Part shown: positions 1 to 7,575 of the stretch, in pieces
Layout of the letters: every line of letters begins with the position of its first letter
How positions within the stretch are numbered: the stretch's first letter is position 1
From: JBBQAA01 sp038254195
Lineage (GTDB): Bacteria > Actinomycetota > Thermoleophilia > Solirubrobacterales > Solirubrobacteraceae
Direction of reading: 5' to 3'
Assembly: GCA_038254195.1 (NCBI GenBank)
Contig: JBBSGJ010000022.1
Coordinates: forward strand, 1-19,049
Length of the DNA stretch: 19,049 nt
Translations under genes and position numbers: made by a program
Notes under the pieces: generated by a model
What the model saw: the letters and a program-made list of their open reading frames with translations, nothing else
Told to the model about the DNA's origin: nothing
Databases searched by the model: none

Positions 1-253
1 GCGGGGGGCGATTGGCCTCGACCCGGAAGCGCTCGAGCACGCCGGGGGGCAGGGTCGCGGGACGCCCCCGCAGGGCCGCGAAGCCCCGGACGAGCGCGAG
101 CATCGCGCGCACCCCGCGCGCGCAGTCGGGACACTCCGCCGCGTGACGGTCGAGGCGGCGGCGCCGGGTGTCGGGGAGATCGCCCTCCACGTAGTGCGAG
201 AGATGGCGCTGGGCCCACCGGTGGTCGCGCGCGAAGGAGCCGAGCAGTGACAC
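1..253 (-). CDS. Zinc-finger (zf-HC2) anti-sigma factor, partial
   Basis: The minus-strand reading frame from a GTG at 253 runs off the left edge after 84 residues without a stop. Near the N-terminus it reads HLSHYVEGDLP followed by RRRLDRHAAECPDC, i.e. the H-x3-C-x2-C zinc site (His37, Cys41, Cys44) of the zf-HC2/ZAS anti-sigma family. Such proteins bind an ECF sigma factor in the cytoplasm, often through a redox-sensitive zinc site. The expected transmembrane or C-terminal part is outside the window. It starts 14 bp after msrA on the same strand, so it probably closes that operon. An in-frame GTG at 262 is an alternative start. The partner sigma factor is not visible; it would normally be adjacent, so its absence here is unexplained. 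Family call fairly sure; role inferred. Confidence 0.72.
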   Translation of the reverse strand, partial: MSLLGSFARDHRWAQRHLSHYVEGDLPDTRRRRLDRHAAECPDCARGVRAMLALVRGFAALRGRPATLPPGVLERFRVEANRPP

Positions 254-267
254 CGCCGGCACCCCGA

Positions 268-828
268 TCAGACGAGCGAGGCCGCGCACGCGGCCCGGCC
301 CTGCTTCTCGAGGTAGCGCTGGTGGTACTCCTCGGCCCGGTGGAACTCCGGCGCCGGAACGATCTCCGTGACGATGGACCGCCGGCGGCGCTCCTGCTCG
401 ACGGCCCGCGAGGCCTCGGCCCGCGCCTGCTGCTCGTCGGAGTGCGTGAAGATCGCCGAGCGGTACTGGCTGCCGAGGTCGAAGCCCTGGCGATTCCTCG
501 TCGTCGGGTTGTGGACGCGCCAGAACGCGTCGAGCAGTTCGTCGTAGGTCACCCGCTCGGGCTCGAACCACACCTCGACCGCCTCGGCGTGGCCGGTGCG
601 GCCGGTGCACACCTGCCGGTAGCCGGGGCGCTCCGCGTGGCCTCCGGTGAAGCCCACCGCGGTCTGCACCACCCCGTCGAGCTCCCGGAACGCGGCCTCC
701 ACGCCCCAGAAGCACCCGGCCGCGAACGTCGCGGGCTCGGCGCCGGGCGGGCCGGGGGCGGGAGCCCGCCGCTCTACGCTCGGTGGGACCGGGGCGGGGT
801 TGGTCCTGCGGTCAAAGAAGCTCGGCAT
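268..828 (-). CDS. msrA: Peptide-methionine (S)-S-oxide reductase MsrA
   Basis: A 186-residue protein that reduces methionine-S-sulfoxide in free or protein-bound form, repairing oxidative damage in the cytoplasm. The signature GCFWG with catalytic Cys39 is at residues 38-42. Further family motifs are VCTGRTGHAE, DLGSQYRSAIF and, near the end, FHRAEEYHQRYLEKQG. Cys181 close to the C-terminus is placed to act as a resolving cysteine. The first 30 residues are a proline-rich lead-in not typical of the fold. The ATG at 828 is preceded by a GAGGAG ribosome site about 8 bases upstream, which fixes the start. It lies 31 bp after the flavin oxidoreductase and 14 bp before the anti-sigma gene, consistent with one transcript. 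No MsrB is seen. Confidence 0.95.
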   Translation of the reverse strand: MPSFFDRRTNPAPVPPSVERRAPAPGPPGAEPATFAAGCFWGVEAAFRELDGVVQTAVGFTGGHAERPGYRQVCTGRTGHAEAVEVWFEPERVTYDELLDAFWRVHNPTTRNRQGFDLGSQYRSAIFTHSDEQQARAEASRAVEQERRRRSIVTEIVPAPEFHRAEEYHQRYLEKQGRAACAASLV

Positions 829-859
829 CTCGGATCTCCTCGGGTCGTGCTCGGCCGGG

Positions 860-2266
860 TCAGGCGGAAGTCAGGGCGCGCCGGGGGTCCGCGGCGCTGT
901 CCGCCTCGCGCTGCTCGAGCAGCTTGAGCCACACCTCGCTCCGGGTCGGGAAGGCCGGTACCGCCTCCCACAGTCGCTCGACCCGGATCTCCGAGACGAT
1001 CGCGATCGTCGCGGCCTGGAGCCAGTCGGCCACGTCGCTGCCGGTGAACGTCGCGCCGACCACCACCCCGCGGCCCTCGTCGACGACCAGGCGCGCCGTG
1101 CCCGGCGTGTCGCGCCCGTGGAAGCTCGCTCCCGCCGTCCCCGAGCTCGGCACGTCCACCGCCCGGGCGTCCCGTCCCTCGTCGAGCGCGGCCTGGAGCG
1201 TCAGCCCGACCGCCGCGAGCTGTGGCTCGGTGAAGACCACCCGGGGCGCGCCCGCGTCGTCGCGGGTCGCCCGGGCCGAGCCGCCGAGGATGTTCTGGGC
1301 GGCGACGTGGGCCTGGTACTTGCCCATGTGGGTCAGCAGCGAGCGGCCGTTGACGTCGCCCACCGCGTAGAGCCAGTCCAGGCCCCGGACCCGGAGAGTG
1401 TCGTCGACCGCGACGACCTTGCCCGGCTCGAGCCCGACCCGCTCGAGGCCCAGGTCCTCCGTGAGCGGCCGGCGGCCGACCGCCACCAGGAGCTCGTCGC
1501 CGGCGACCTCGGCGCCGTCGGCGAGCGTCACCGTGACCAGCGCGCCGGATCGCTCCACCCGCTCGGCGCGCGCCCCGAGGTGCACCGCCACCCCCCGCTC
1601 GGCGAAAGCCTCGCGGAGCTGCTCGCCCGCGAACGGCTCCTCGCGGGGCAGCAGCCGGTCGGCCGCCTCGACCACGGTGACCTGCGCGCCCAGCATGGCG
1701 TAGGCCTGGGCGATCTCCACGCCCACCACCCCGCCGCCCAGCACCACGAGCCGCCCGGGGATCGCCGCGGCGGTCGTGACCTCCCGGTTCGTCCAGGGAC
1801 GGGCCTCGGCGAGCCCGGGGATCGGCGGCATCGCCGCCCCGCTGCCCACCGCGATCACCACGGCGTCGCGCGCCTCGTAGATCACGCCCTCGACCTCGAC
1901 CCGCCGGTCTCCCGTGAGGCGGCCGTGGCCCCGCAGCAGCGCGATGCCCTGGCTCTCGAGCCACGGCACCTGCTGGGAGTCGTCCAGGTCGTGCACGATC
2001 TGATCGCGCCGCGCCAGTACGGCGCTCACGTCCAGCTCCCCGGTGACCGCCTCGGCCGCGCCCGGCACCCGGCGAGCCTCGGCGAGCGCCTCGGCCGGGC
2101 GCAGCAGCGCCTTGGACGGCATGCACGCGTAGTACGAGCACTCGCCGCCGACGAGGTCGGCCTCCACGATCGCGACCTCGCGCCCGCCCTCCGCCAGCCG
2201 CCCCGCCAGCACCTCGCCGGCCGGGCCGGCGCCGATCACGATCACGTCGAAGCTGTGAGTGTTCAT
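860..2266 (-). CDS. Dihydrolipoyl-dehydrogenase-like FAD/NAD disulfide oxidoreductase
   Basis: A 468-residue protein of the class I flavin disulfide reductase family. In order it has an FAD-binding GAGPAG at 12-17, the redox pair Cys43/Cys48 in GGECSYYACMPSK, an NAD(P)-binding GGGVVG at 177-182, the second FAD motif YAVGDV near 300-305, and a dimerisation domain. The usual GGTCLNVGCIPSK is altered but keeps the CxxxxC spacing. The C-terminal motif that is normally H-P-T-L-x-E reads F-P-T-R-S-E: the catalytic His is Phe439, while Glu444 remains. This argues against a standard lipoamide dehydrogenase; the true substrate is unknown. The ATG at 2266 has a strong AAGGAG site just upstream, which rules out the longer reading frame that runs into glpD. 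It sits 41 bp after glpD and 31 bp before msrA. Confidence 0.88.
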   Translation of the reverse strand: MNTHSFDVIVIGAGPAGEVLAGRLAEGGREVAIVEADLVGGECSYYACMPSKALLRPAEALAEARRVPGAAEAVTGELDVSAVLARRDQIVHDLDDSQQVPWLESQGIALLRGHGRLTGDRRVEVEGVIYEARDAVVIAVGSGAAMPPIPGLAEARPWTNREVTTAAAIPGRLVVLGGGVVGVEIAQAYAMLGAQVTVVEAADRLLPREEPFAGEQLREAFAERGVAVHLGARAERVERSGALVTVTLADGAEVAGDELLVAVGRRPLTEDLGLERVGLEPGKVVAVDDTLRVRGLDWLYAVGDVNGRSLLTHMGKYQAHVAAQNILGGSARATRDDAGAPRVVFTEPQLAAVGLTLQAALDEGRDARAVDVPSSGTAGASFHGRDTPGTARLVVDEGRGVVVGATFTGSDVADWLQAATIAIVSEIRVERLWEAVPAFPTRSEVWLKLLEQREADSAADPRRALTSA

Positions 2267-2307
2267 GCTCCTTATGACCCGGCCGCGCGTAGAAGGGTTG
2301 ATCGGCG

Positions 2308-3879
2308 TCAGGAAGCGGTCCGCAGAGTGCGCGGACGCATCGTGGCGATCGCGGCGCGGTAGGCCTCGACCTCCTCCGCCGCGCGGGCCGCAGACCACCC
2401 GAGATGATCGCGGGCCACGGCCGCGGCGGCCGCGTCGGGGCCGACGCCGACGGTCGGGCCGAGGCCGACCATCGTCCGCCGCAGCAGGACGTCGGCGAGG
2501 GTTCGCGCGCGCTCGTGCTCGCAAGCCCACACGACCTCGGCGGCGAGGGCCCCCGTCGCGGGGTCGAGCGGGGCGGCGAGCGCCCGGTCGGCGTCGGCCA
2601 GGGCCACGACCTCCCGCGCGCGTACGCCGTAGATCCGGACGAGCCGGCGCGCGGCGCGGTCGTCGCACCCCGCGCCCGCGGCGAGCTCGCGCCGCACGGC
2701 GCCGAGGTCACCGCGCGCGCCCGGGAGGGGCTCCTCTCCCGTCGTCGCCGGGCGCTGCTCCAGCGCGAGCTTCAAAAGCGCGACGTCCACCACCTGCTCG
2801 GCCAGCTCCCGGTAGGTCGTCAGCTTCCCGCCGATCACCGAGACGATCCCCTCGAGCTCCGGCGCATGGTCCTCGATCACGTGGCGACGGGTGACGCCGC
2901 CGGCCTCCCCCTCGGGCACGAAGGGCAGCGGCCGCACGCCCGCGTAGGTGTAGAGCACGTCGTCCCGTCCGAGCCCCGCACCGGGGATCACCGAGTTCGT
3001 CTCGGCGAGCAGGTAGTCGATCTCCCCGTCGGTCGCGACGACGCGGTCGAGGTCGCCGTCGTAGGGGTCGTCGGTCGTGCCGATGAGCAGCAGCTCGTTC
3101 CAGGGAACGATGAAGTACGGGCGCCCGTCCGCGGCTTCCACGTAGAGCGCCTCGTCGGGTGCGCCGGCGAAGGGCGCGAGCACGAGGTGCGTTCCCTTCG
3201 TCCCGCCCACGAGCGGCCGCTGCTCCGCACCTCCGAGCACCTCGTCGACCCACGGCCCCGCGACGTTCACCGTCAGGGCCGCGCGGATCTCCCCTCCCCC
3301 AACCCGCACACCGCGCACCCGTCCTTCCTCGCGCAGGAGGGAGTCGACGCGGGTGTGGAGCCGCACATCCGCCCCCGCCTCCCCCGCCGCCAGCACGTTC
3401 TCCAGCGCGAGGCGCTCGGGGAACTCCGCCTGGGCGTCGGAGTACACGGCCGCGCCACGCAGGCCCACGGGGTCGAGCCCCGGCTCGCGCGCCAGCGCCT
3501 CCGTCGCCGAGAGCATCGCGTGGCGCCCGAGCGACCCGTCCCCCGACAGCGCGTCATAGGCGAGCATCCCCGCGCGGATCGTCGTCCGCCCGCGCCGGTC
3601 GTCGTCGTAGACCGGCACGAGGAAGGACAGCGCCGAAACGAGGTGCGGCGCGATCCGCAGCAGCCGCTCGCGCTCGCGCAGCGACTCGCGCACGAGCCCG
3701 ACCTCGGCGTGCTCGAGGTAGCGCAGCCCACCGTGGATGAGCCGCGTGGACCAGCTCGTCGTCCCGCTCGCGACATCGCCCTTGTCCACGAGCGCGACCG
3801 ACAGCCCGCGCAGCGCGGCGTCCCGGGCGATCCCCGCCCCGTTGATGCCCGCCCCGACGACGACGAGATCGACCGTCAC
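2308..3879 (-). CDS. glpD: Aerobic glycerol-3-phosphate dehydrogenase
   Basis: A 523-residue FAD-dependent enzyme that oxidises glycerol 3-phosphate to dihydroxyacetone phosphate at the inner face of the membrane and passes electrons to the quinone pool. The N-terminus VDLVVVGAGINGAGIARD is the FAD dinucleotide fold, followed by TTSWSTRLIHGGLRYLEH. The DAO-type core contains LLIGTTDDPYDGD and VIGGKLTTYRELAEQVVD, and the C-terminal GlpD accessory domain follows (WACEHERARTLADVLLRRT). Length is normal for the family. The GTG at 3879 overlaps the TGA of glpK (GTGA), so the two genes are probably translationally coupled. Together with glpK it forms the standard glycerol catabolic route. Confidence 0.95.
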   Translation of the reverse strand: MTVDLVVVGAGINGAGIARDAALRGLSVALVDKGDVASGTTSWSTRLIHGGLRYLEHAEVGLVRESLRERERLLRIAPHLVSALSFLVPVYDDDRRGRTTIRAGMLAYDALSGDGSLGRHAMLSATEALAREPGLDPVGLRGAAVYSDAQAEFPERLALENVLAAGEAGADVRLHTRVDSLLREEGRVRGVRVGGGEIRAALTVNVAGPWVDEVLGGAEQRPLVGGTKGTHLVLAPFAGAPDEALYVEAADGRPYFIVPWNELLLIGTTDDPYDGDLDRVVATDGEIDYLLAETNSVIPGAGLGRDDVLYTYAGVRPLPFVPEGEAGGVTRRHVIEDHAPELEGIVSVIGGKLTTYRELAEQVVDVALLKLALEQRPATTGEEPLPGARGDLGAVRRELAAGAGCDDRAARRLVRIYGVRAREVVALADADRALAAPLDPATGALAAEVVWACEHERARTLADVLLRRTMVGLGPTVGVGPDAAAAAVARDHLGWSAARAAEEVEAYRAAIATMRPRTLRTAS

Positions 3880-5333
3880 GAGGCGGTCGTCGCCCAGCGC
3901 CGCGAGCGCTCGAGCGCCCGCCGCCACTGCGTGAGCAGCTCGGAACGCTCGTCCTCGCCCATCCGCGGCTCGAAGCGCCGGTCCTCCCGCCACATCTCCC
4001 GGGTGTCCCGCTGGCTCCAGGTCCCCGCCGCGATCCCCGCCAGGTATGCGGCCCCGAGCGCCGTGGTCTGCGTGATCTCCGGCACCACCACCGGCACCCC
4101 GAGCACGTCGGCCTGGAACTGCATGAGCCAGCCGTTCGCGGTCGCGCCCCCGTCGACGCGCAGCTCGTCGAGGTCGATCCCCAGCGCGGCGTTCTGCGCA
4201 TGCACCGCGTCGACGGACTGGTACGCGATCCCCTCCAGCGCCGCCCGCGCGATGTGCGCCCGTGTGGTGCCCCGGGTCAGGCCGACGATCGTCCCGCGCG
4301 CGTACGGGTCCCAGTGGGGGGAGCCGAGCCCGGTCAGGGCGGGGACGAAGTACACGCCGTCGTTCGAGTCCAGCGACGCGGCGAGCTCCTCGGTCTCGGC
4401 GGCGTCCGCGATGATCCCCAGGCCGTCGCGCAGCCACTGGACGCCCGCGCCGGTGACGAAGATCGAGGACTCCAGCGCGTAGTCGACCCGGTCGCCCAGC
4501 CCCCATGCGATCGTCGTGATCAGCCCCTGCTCGAGCAGCGGCGGTCCCGCCCCCGCGTTCTGGAGCAGGAAGTTCCCCGTCCCGTAGGTGTTCTTGCCCT
4601 GGCCCTGCTCGTGGCAGGCCTGCCCGAAGAGCGCCGCCTGCTGATCTCCGGCCATCCCGCAGACGGGGACGTCGCCGCCGAACTGGAGGGTGCGCCCGTA
4701 CTCCTCGGCGTTCGACCGCGCCTCGGGGAGGTTGCCGATGGGCACGCCGAGCAGGTCGCAGAGCTCCCCGTCCCACCTGCGCTCCCGGATGTCGAACAGG
4801 AGGGTCCGTGACGCGTTCGAGTAGTCCGTGACGTGCTCGCCGCAGAGCTTGAAGACGAGCCATGAGTCGATCGTCCCCAGCAGCGCGCGGCGGTCCACGC
4901 CGCCCTCGGTCAGCAGCCACTCGTACTTCGTCCCGGTGAAGTAGGCGTCGAGCACGAGGCCGGTCCGCTCGCGCACCATCCCCTCGTGGCCCTGCTCGCG
5001 CAGCTCGTCGCAGCGCCCCGCCGTGCGGCGGTCCTGCCACACGATCGCCTGCGCCAGCGGCTCGCCCGTCCCGGGGTCCCACGCCACCGCGGTCTCGCGC
5101 TGGTTGGTGATCCCGATGCCGTCGAGGTCCTTCCCGGCGACGCCCGCGTCGTCGAGCGCCGCGCGCGAGACCTTCTGCACGCTCTCCCAGATCTCGTTCG
5201 CGTCGTGCTCCACCCAGCCCGGCCTGGGGAAGAACTGCCCGAGCTCCGCGTAGCCGCGCCCGGCGACCTTGCCGTCGGGATCGAAGACGAGGCAGGTCGT
5301 CCCCGTCGTGCCCTGGTCGATGGCGAGGATCAT
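3876..5333 (-). CDS. glpK: Glycerol kinase
   Basis: A 485-residue FGGY-family kinase that phosphorylates glycerol to sn-glycerol 3-phosphate with ATP, trapping it in the cell. The phosphate-1 loop is AIDQGTTGTT at the N-terminus; other motifs are GITNQRETAVAWD, CGMAGDQQAALFGQ, YGTGNFLLQNAG and, in the C-terminal half, VDGGATANGWLMQFQADVLG. The ATG at 5333 is chosen because GAAGGGAG lies 5-12 bases upstream and homology begins exactly there. The loop before VPVCGMAGDQQ lacks the histidine that HPr phosphorylates in low-GC Gram-positive bacteria, so PTS control by that route is unlikely. It is the first gene of the minus-strand operon. No glycerol facilitator gene (glpF) lies within the operon. 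Confidence 0.96.
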   Translation of the reverse strand: MILAIDQGTTGTTCLVFDPDGKVAGRGYAELGQFFPRPGWVEHDANEIWESVQKVSRAALDDAGVAGKDLDGIGITNQRETAVAWDPGTGEPLAQAIVWQDRRTAGRCDELREQGHEGMVRERTGLVLDAYFTGTKYEWLLTEGGVDRRALLGTIDSWLVFKLCGEHVTDYSNASRTLLFDIRERRWDGELCDLLGVPIGNLPEARSNAEEYGRTLQFGGDVPVCGMAGDQQAALFGQACHEQGQGKNTYGTGNFLLQNAGAGPPLLEQGLITTIAWGLGDRVDYALESSIFVTGAGVQWLRDGLGIIADAAETEELAASLDSNDGVYFVPALTGLGSPHWDPYARGTIVGLTRGTTRAHIARAALEGIAYQSVDAVHAQNAALGIDLDELRVDGGATANGWLMQFQADVLGVPVVVPEITQTTALGAAYLAGIAAGTWSQRDTREMWREDRRFEPRMGEDERSELLTQWRRALERSRRWATTAS

Positions 5334-5372
5334 GCGTCTCCCTTCGGCTGCTCCTCCACGTGGCCCACCATC

Positions 5373-5397
5373 GGTCCCACGATGACGATGGTCCCAC
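5373..5397. promoter_or_regulatory. Direct repeat in the glpK leader, candidate operator
   Basis: The octamer GGTCCCAC occurs at 5373-5380 and again at 5390-5397, exactly 17 bp apart start to start, with CGATGACGAT between. An inverted pair CCATCG / CGATGG (5368-5373 and 5386-5391) overlaps it. The site is 40-65 bp upstream of the glpK start, where a glycerol-operon regulator would bind. No GlpR-like gene is in the window and I cannot name the protein. No convincing -35/-10 pair was found in the 181 bp between glpK and the antitoxin gene. Confidence 0.35.
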
Positions 5398-5498
5398 AAC
5401 CGCTCAGGGCGAGCGCGTCCGTATGGCCCCCGGCGGAATCTCGTTCGGCTTGCGGGACGACGCCGGCCGCTGCGGCACCAGCTCACCCCCCGTTCGCT

Positions 5499-5512
5499 GC
5501 TACGGGCGTAGC
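5499..5512. promoter_or_regulatory. Inverted repeat at the antitoxin start, candidate autoregulatory operator
   Basis: GCTAC-GGGC-GTAGC is a perfect 5-bp-arm inverted repeat ending 2 bp before the ATG at 5515. Phd/YefM antitoxins repress their own promoters through palindromes in this position, so this is a likely operator. The closeness to the ATG suggests a short-leader or leaderless transcript. Confidence 0.45.
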
Positions 5513-5514
5513 AT

Positions 5515-5898
5515 ATGGAGGAGGTGCGGACGATCGCGCAGCGAGAGCTGCGCAACAACGTCGCCGAGGTGCTCCGCCAGGTCGAGGCCGGCGCGCATCT
5601 CCGGGTCACGGTCAGTGGGCGCCCGGTCGCTGATCTGGTGCCCATCCACAGGCGCCGGCAGTTCGTGTCCCGCGAGGTCGTCGACGAACTGCGCGCGTTG
5701 CCCGTCGACGAGGACCTGTGGCACGGTCTCTATGAAGCGAGAGCGTACAGAATAATGTGCAACGTGCGGCCCACAGAAACGACCCGCCTACGGCAAGCCG
5801 GCCGGCTCCAATCGAGCCGCTCCCTCTGCCGCTCCACCCTGAACGGAGTGCATCGTGAGCCACGGCGCCCGCCCCGTCGATTACTCCCGACGTCATGA
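5515..5898 (+). CDS. Orphan Phd/YefM-type antitoxin with abnormal C-terminal tail
   Basis: The first 45 residues are typical of the Phd/YefM/VapB antitoxin fold: TIAQRELRNNVAEVLRQVE, then LRVTVSGRPVADLVPIHRR. Antitoxins of this kind bind their own operator and neutralise a toxin encoded directly downstream. The region up to about residue 76 (LWHGLYEAR) is plausible. From there to the stop (AYRIMCNVRPTETTRLRQ onward) the composition is unlike any antitoxin and coincides with a local drop in GC, so about 50 codons appear to be read-through into unrelated DNA. No PIN or RelE toxin follows; the next gene is a convergent MFS exporter overlapping by 6 bp. An internal in-frame GTG at 5524 is an alternative start. 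Either a functional orphan or a remnant. Confidence 0.65.
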   Translation: MEEVRTIAQRELRNNVAEVLRQVEAGAHLRVTVSGRPVADLVPIHRRRQFVSREVVDELRALPVDEDLWHGLYEARAYRIMCNVRPTETTRLRQAGRLQSSRSLCRSTLNGVHREPRRPPRRLLPTS

Positions 5899-7422
5899 CG
5901 CGACGGTCTCCGCGTCCCGAGCGCCGCGCTGCGGATGCCCGGCTGATGGGCTCGCCGCCGTGGCTGCGGCGTCGACGGCGGCGGCCTCGCGGGTAGGGCG
6001 GGGAAGCAGGCGCGTCATGACGACAATGCCGACGGCGAGCGCAGTGAGCTCGACGAGGCCGTGCGCGAACGCGCGGGCGATGTCGTGGTCACCGAAGAAG
6101 ATCAGTCCGGTGACAGCGACGCCGGTGGCGAAGCCGGCCTGCTGGGTGGTGGAGAGGGCTCCGGACGCGGCGCCCGCGTGGGCAGGGTCGATATGGGAGA
6201 GGACAGTCGAGGTGAGTGGCGTGAAGCACAGCCCGATGCCGGCGCCGGCGAGGACGAGTCCGGGGACGAGCGCGAGGATCGTTCCGCCGACGCCGATCTC
6301 CCCGATGGCGGCCGCGAGCAGCGCCAGCCCGACGGCGAGGCTCGTCCCCCCGGCGGCGATGACCGTCCGCCCGTAGCGGGCGGTGAGGGCGGGCGCGGGC
6401 ACCGAGACCGCCACGTAGGCAACGGCGAGGATGGTGAACACCAGGCCGACCTGGAGCGCGCCGAGCCCGCGGCCCTGCTGGAGGTACAGAGCGAGGTAGA
6501 CGAAGAACGAGGCCTGCGCGCCCGCGAGGAAGAGCTGGCAGAGCAGCCCCGCGGAGAAGGCACGCTCGCGGAACAGGTCGAGATCGAGCAGCGGGCTCTC
6601 ACCACGCCTCGCGCGCCGGGCCTGATGGGCGACGAAGCTGGTGAGGATCGCGGGGGCGGCGGCGAGGCAGACCCAGGTCCACAGCGGCCAGCCGTGCTGA
6701 CGACCTTCGATGAGCGGGAGCAGCAGGGCGGCCAGGCCGAGCGCGAGCGTGGCGGCGCCGATCACGTCCAGGCGAGCACGCTGTGGCGCTCGCGACTCCG
6801 GGACCAGGCGGCGGGTCAGGGCGAGCGCGGCGAGCCCGATCGGGACGTTGATGAGAAAGCACCCGCGCCAGCCGAGTCCGGCGACATCGGTCTGGACGAG
6901 CGCGCCGCCGATGACCTGTCCGCCGACGGCGGCGACGCCGAGGGCCATGCCGTAGATCGACAGCGCGCGCACGTAGTCCTCGCCGCGGTAGGTGACGGCG
7001 ATGATCGCGAGCACCTGGGGCATGACGATCGCCGCGGCGATGGCCTGGACGATCCGTGCGATCACCAGCGTGCCCGCGGTGGGCGCCACGCCGCACGCGG
7101 CCGAGGCGGCGGTGAACAGCGCGAGCCCGACCGCGTAGGTCCGGCGCCGGCCGAGCTGGTCTCCGATCCGCCCGGCGGTGATCAACAACACGGCGAAGCT
7201 CAGGCCGTAGCCCGCGACAACCCACTCGAGCGAGCTCGGGCTCGCCCCCAGGTCGGTGGACATGGACGGGAGCGCGACGTTGACGATGAAGAAGTCGAGC
7301 ACGACGATGAACGCGCCGGCGAGCAGCACGGGCAGCGCCGCCCACGAGCTGCGGCCCGCCTGCGATGCGGCCGCCGGAGCCCGGTCGGCGACGGCGGTGG
7401 GGGAAGTGCGAGGTTTGCTCAT
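5893..7422 (-). CDS. DHA2-type MFS multidrug exporter, 14 TM
   Basis: A 509-residue integral membrane protein of the major facilitator superfamily, drug:H+ antiporter 2 group. TM1 reads LLAGAFIVVLDFFIVNVALP, the classic DHA2 opening with an acidic residue in the membrane. The cytoplasmic motif A GRIGDQLGRRRTYAVG follows TM2, and an antiporter motif C-like stretch GMALGVAAVGGQVIGGALV lies in TM5. About 14 hydrophobic spans are visible, with a central GRQHGWPLWTW loop typical of the group. I chose ATG at 7422 (MSKPRTS); a TTG at 7458 would add 12 residues that look like leader DNA. Two palindromic sites lie 37-88 bp upstream. Substrate unknown; probably exports a toxic organic compound. Confidence 0.9.
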   Translation of the reverse strand: MSKPRTSPTAVADRAPAAASQAGRSSWAALPVLLAGAFIVVLDFFIVNVALPSMSTDLGASPSSLEWVVAGYGLSFAVLLITAGRIGDQLGRRRTYAVGLALFTAASAACGVAPTAGTLVIARIVQAIAAAIVMPQVLAIIAVTYRGEDYVRALSIYGMALGVAAVGGQVIGGALVQTDVAGLGWRGCFLINVPIGLAALALTRRLVPESRAPQRARLDVIGAATLALGLAALLLPLIEGRQHGWPLWTWVCLAAAPAILTSFVAHQARRARRGESPLLDLDLFRERAFSAGLLCQLFLAGAQASFFVYLALYLQQGRGLGALQVGLVFTILAVAYVAVSVPAPALTARYGRTVIAAGGTSLAVGLALLAAAIGEIGVGGTILALVPGLVLAGAGIGLCFTPLTSTVLSHIDPAHAGAASGALSTTQQAGFATGVAVTGLIFFGDHDIARAFAHGLVELTALAVGIVVMTRLLPRPTREAAAVDAAATAASPSAGHPQRGARDAETVAS

Positions 7423-7458
7423 GCCAGCGACGGTCGCAGCCGTCGCACGGTCACACAA

Positions 7459-7510
7459 TGACCTCGCAGGTAGGGCGCGGCCGGCGGTTCACGCGATGAC
7501 CTCTGAGGTA
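7459..7510. promoter_or_regulatory. Tandem palindromic operator pair between MFS exporter and MmyB-like gene
   Basis: Two matching 14-mers, TGACCTCGCAGGTA at 7459-7472 and TGACCTCTGAGGTA at 7497-7510, are spaced 38 bp apart. Each contains an inverted repeat: ACCT-CGC-AGGT in the first and the perfect ACCTC-T-GAGGT in the second. They lie immediately upstream of the exporter's start and in front of the truncated regulator, so they look like binding sites of a dimeric repressor controlling the exporter. The cognate regulator cannot be named. Confidence 0.6.
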
Positions 7511-7575
7511 AGTGCGCCTGCGCCGGTGCCGACTACGCACCCCGCTACGCCCAGCGCGACCTCGATGCCCCGGAG

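Noticed and set aside
5796..5807. Perfect palindrome AGCCGGCCGGCT between the antitoxin core and the exporter end
   Set aside because: Such GC palindromes are expected by chance at this base composition; there is no T-run for a terminator and no second copy.
7423..7458. A 12-residue N-terminal extension of the MFS exporter from TTG 7458
   Set aside because: No ribosome site, atypical residues (CDRATAATVAG), and it would start inside the operator region; ATG 7422 fits DHA2 N-termini better.
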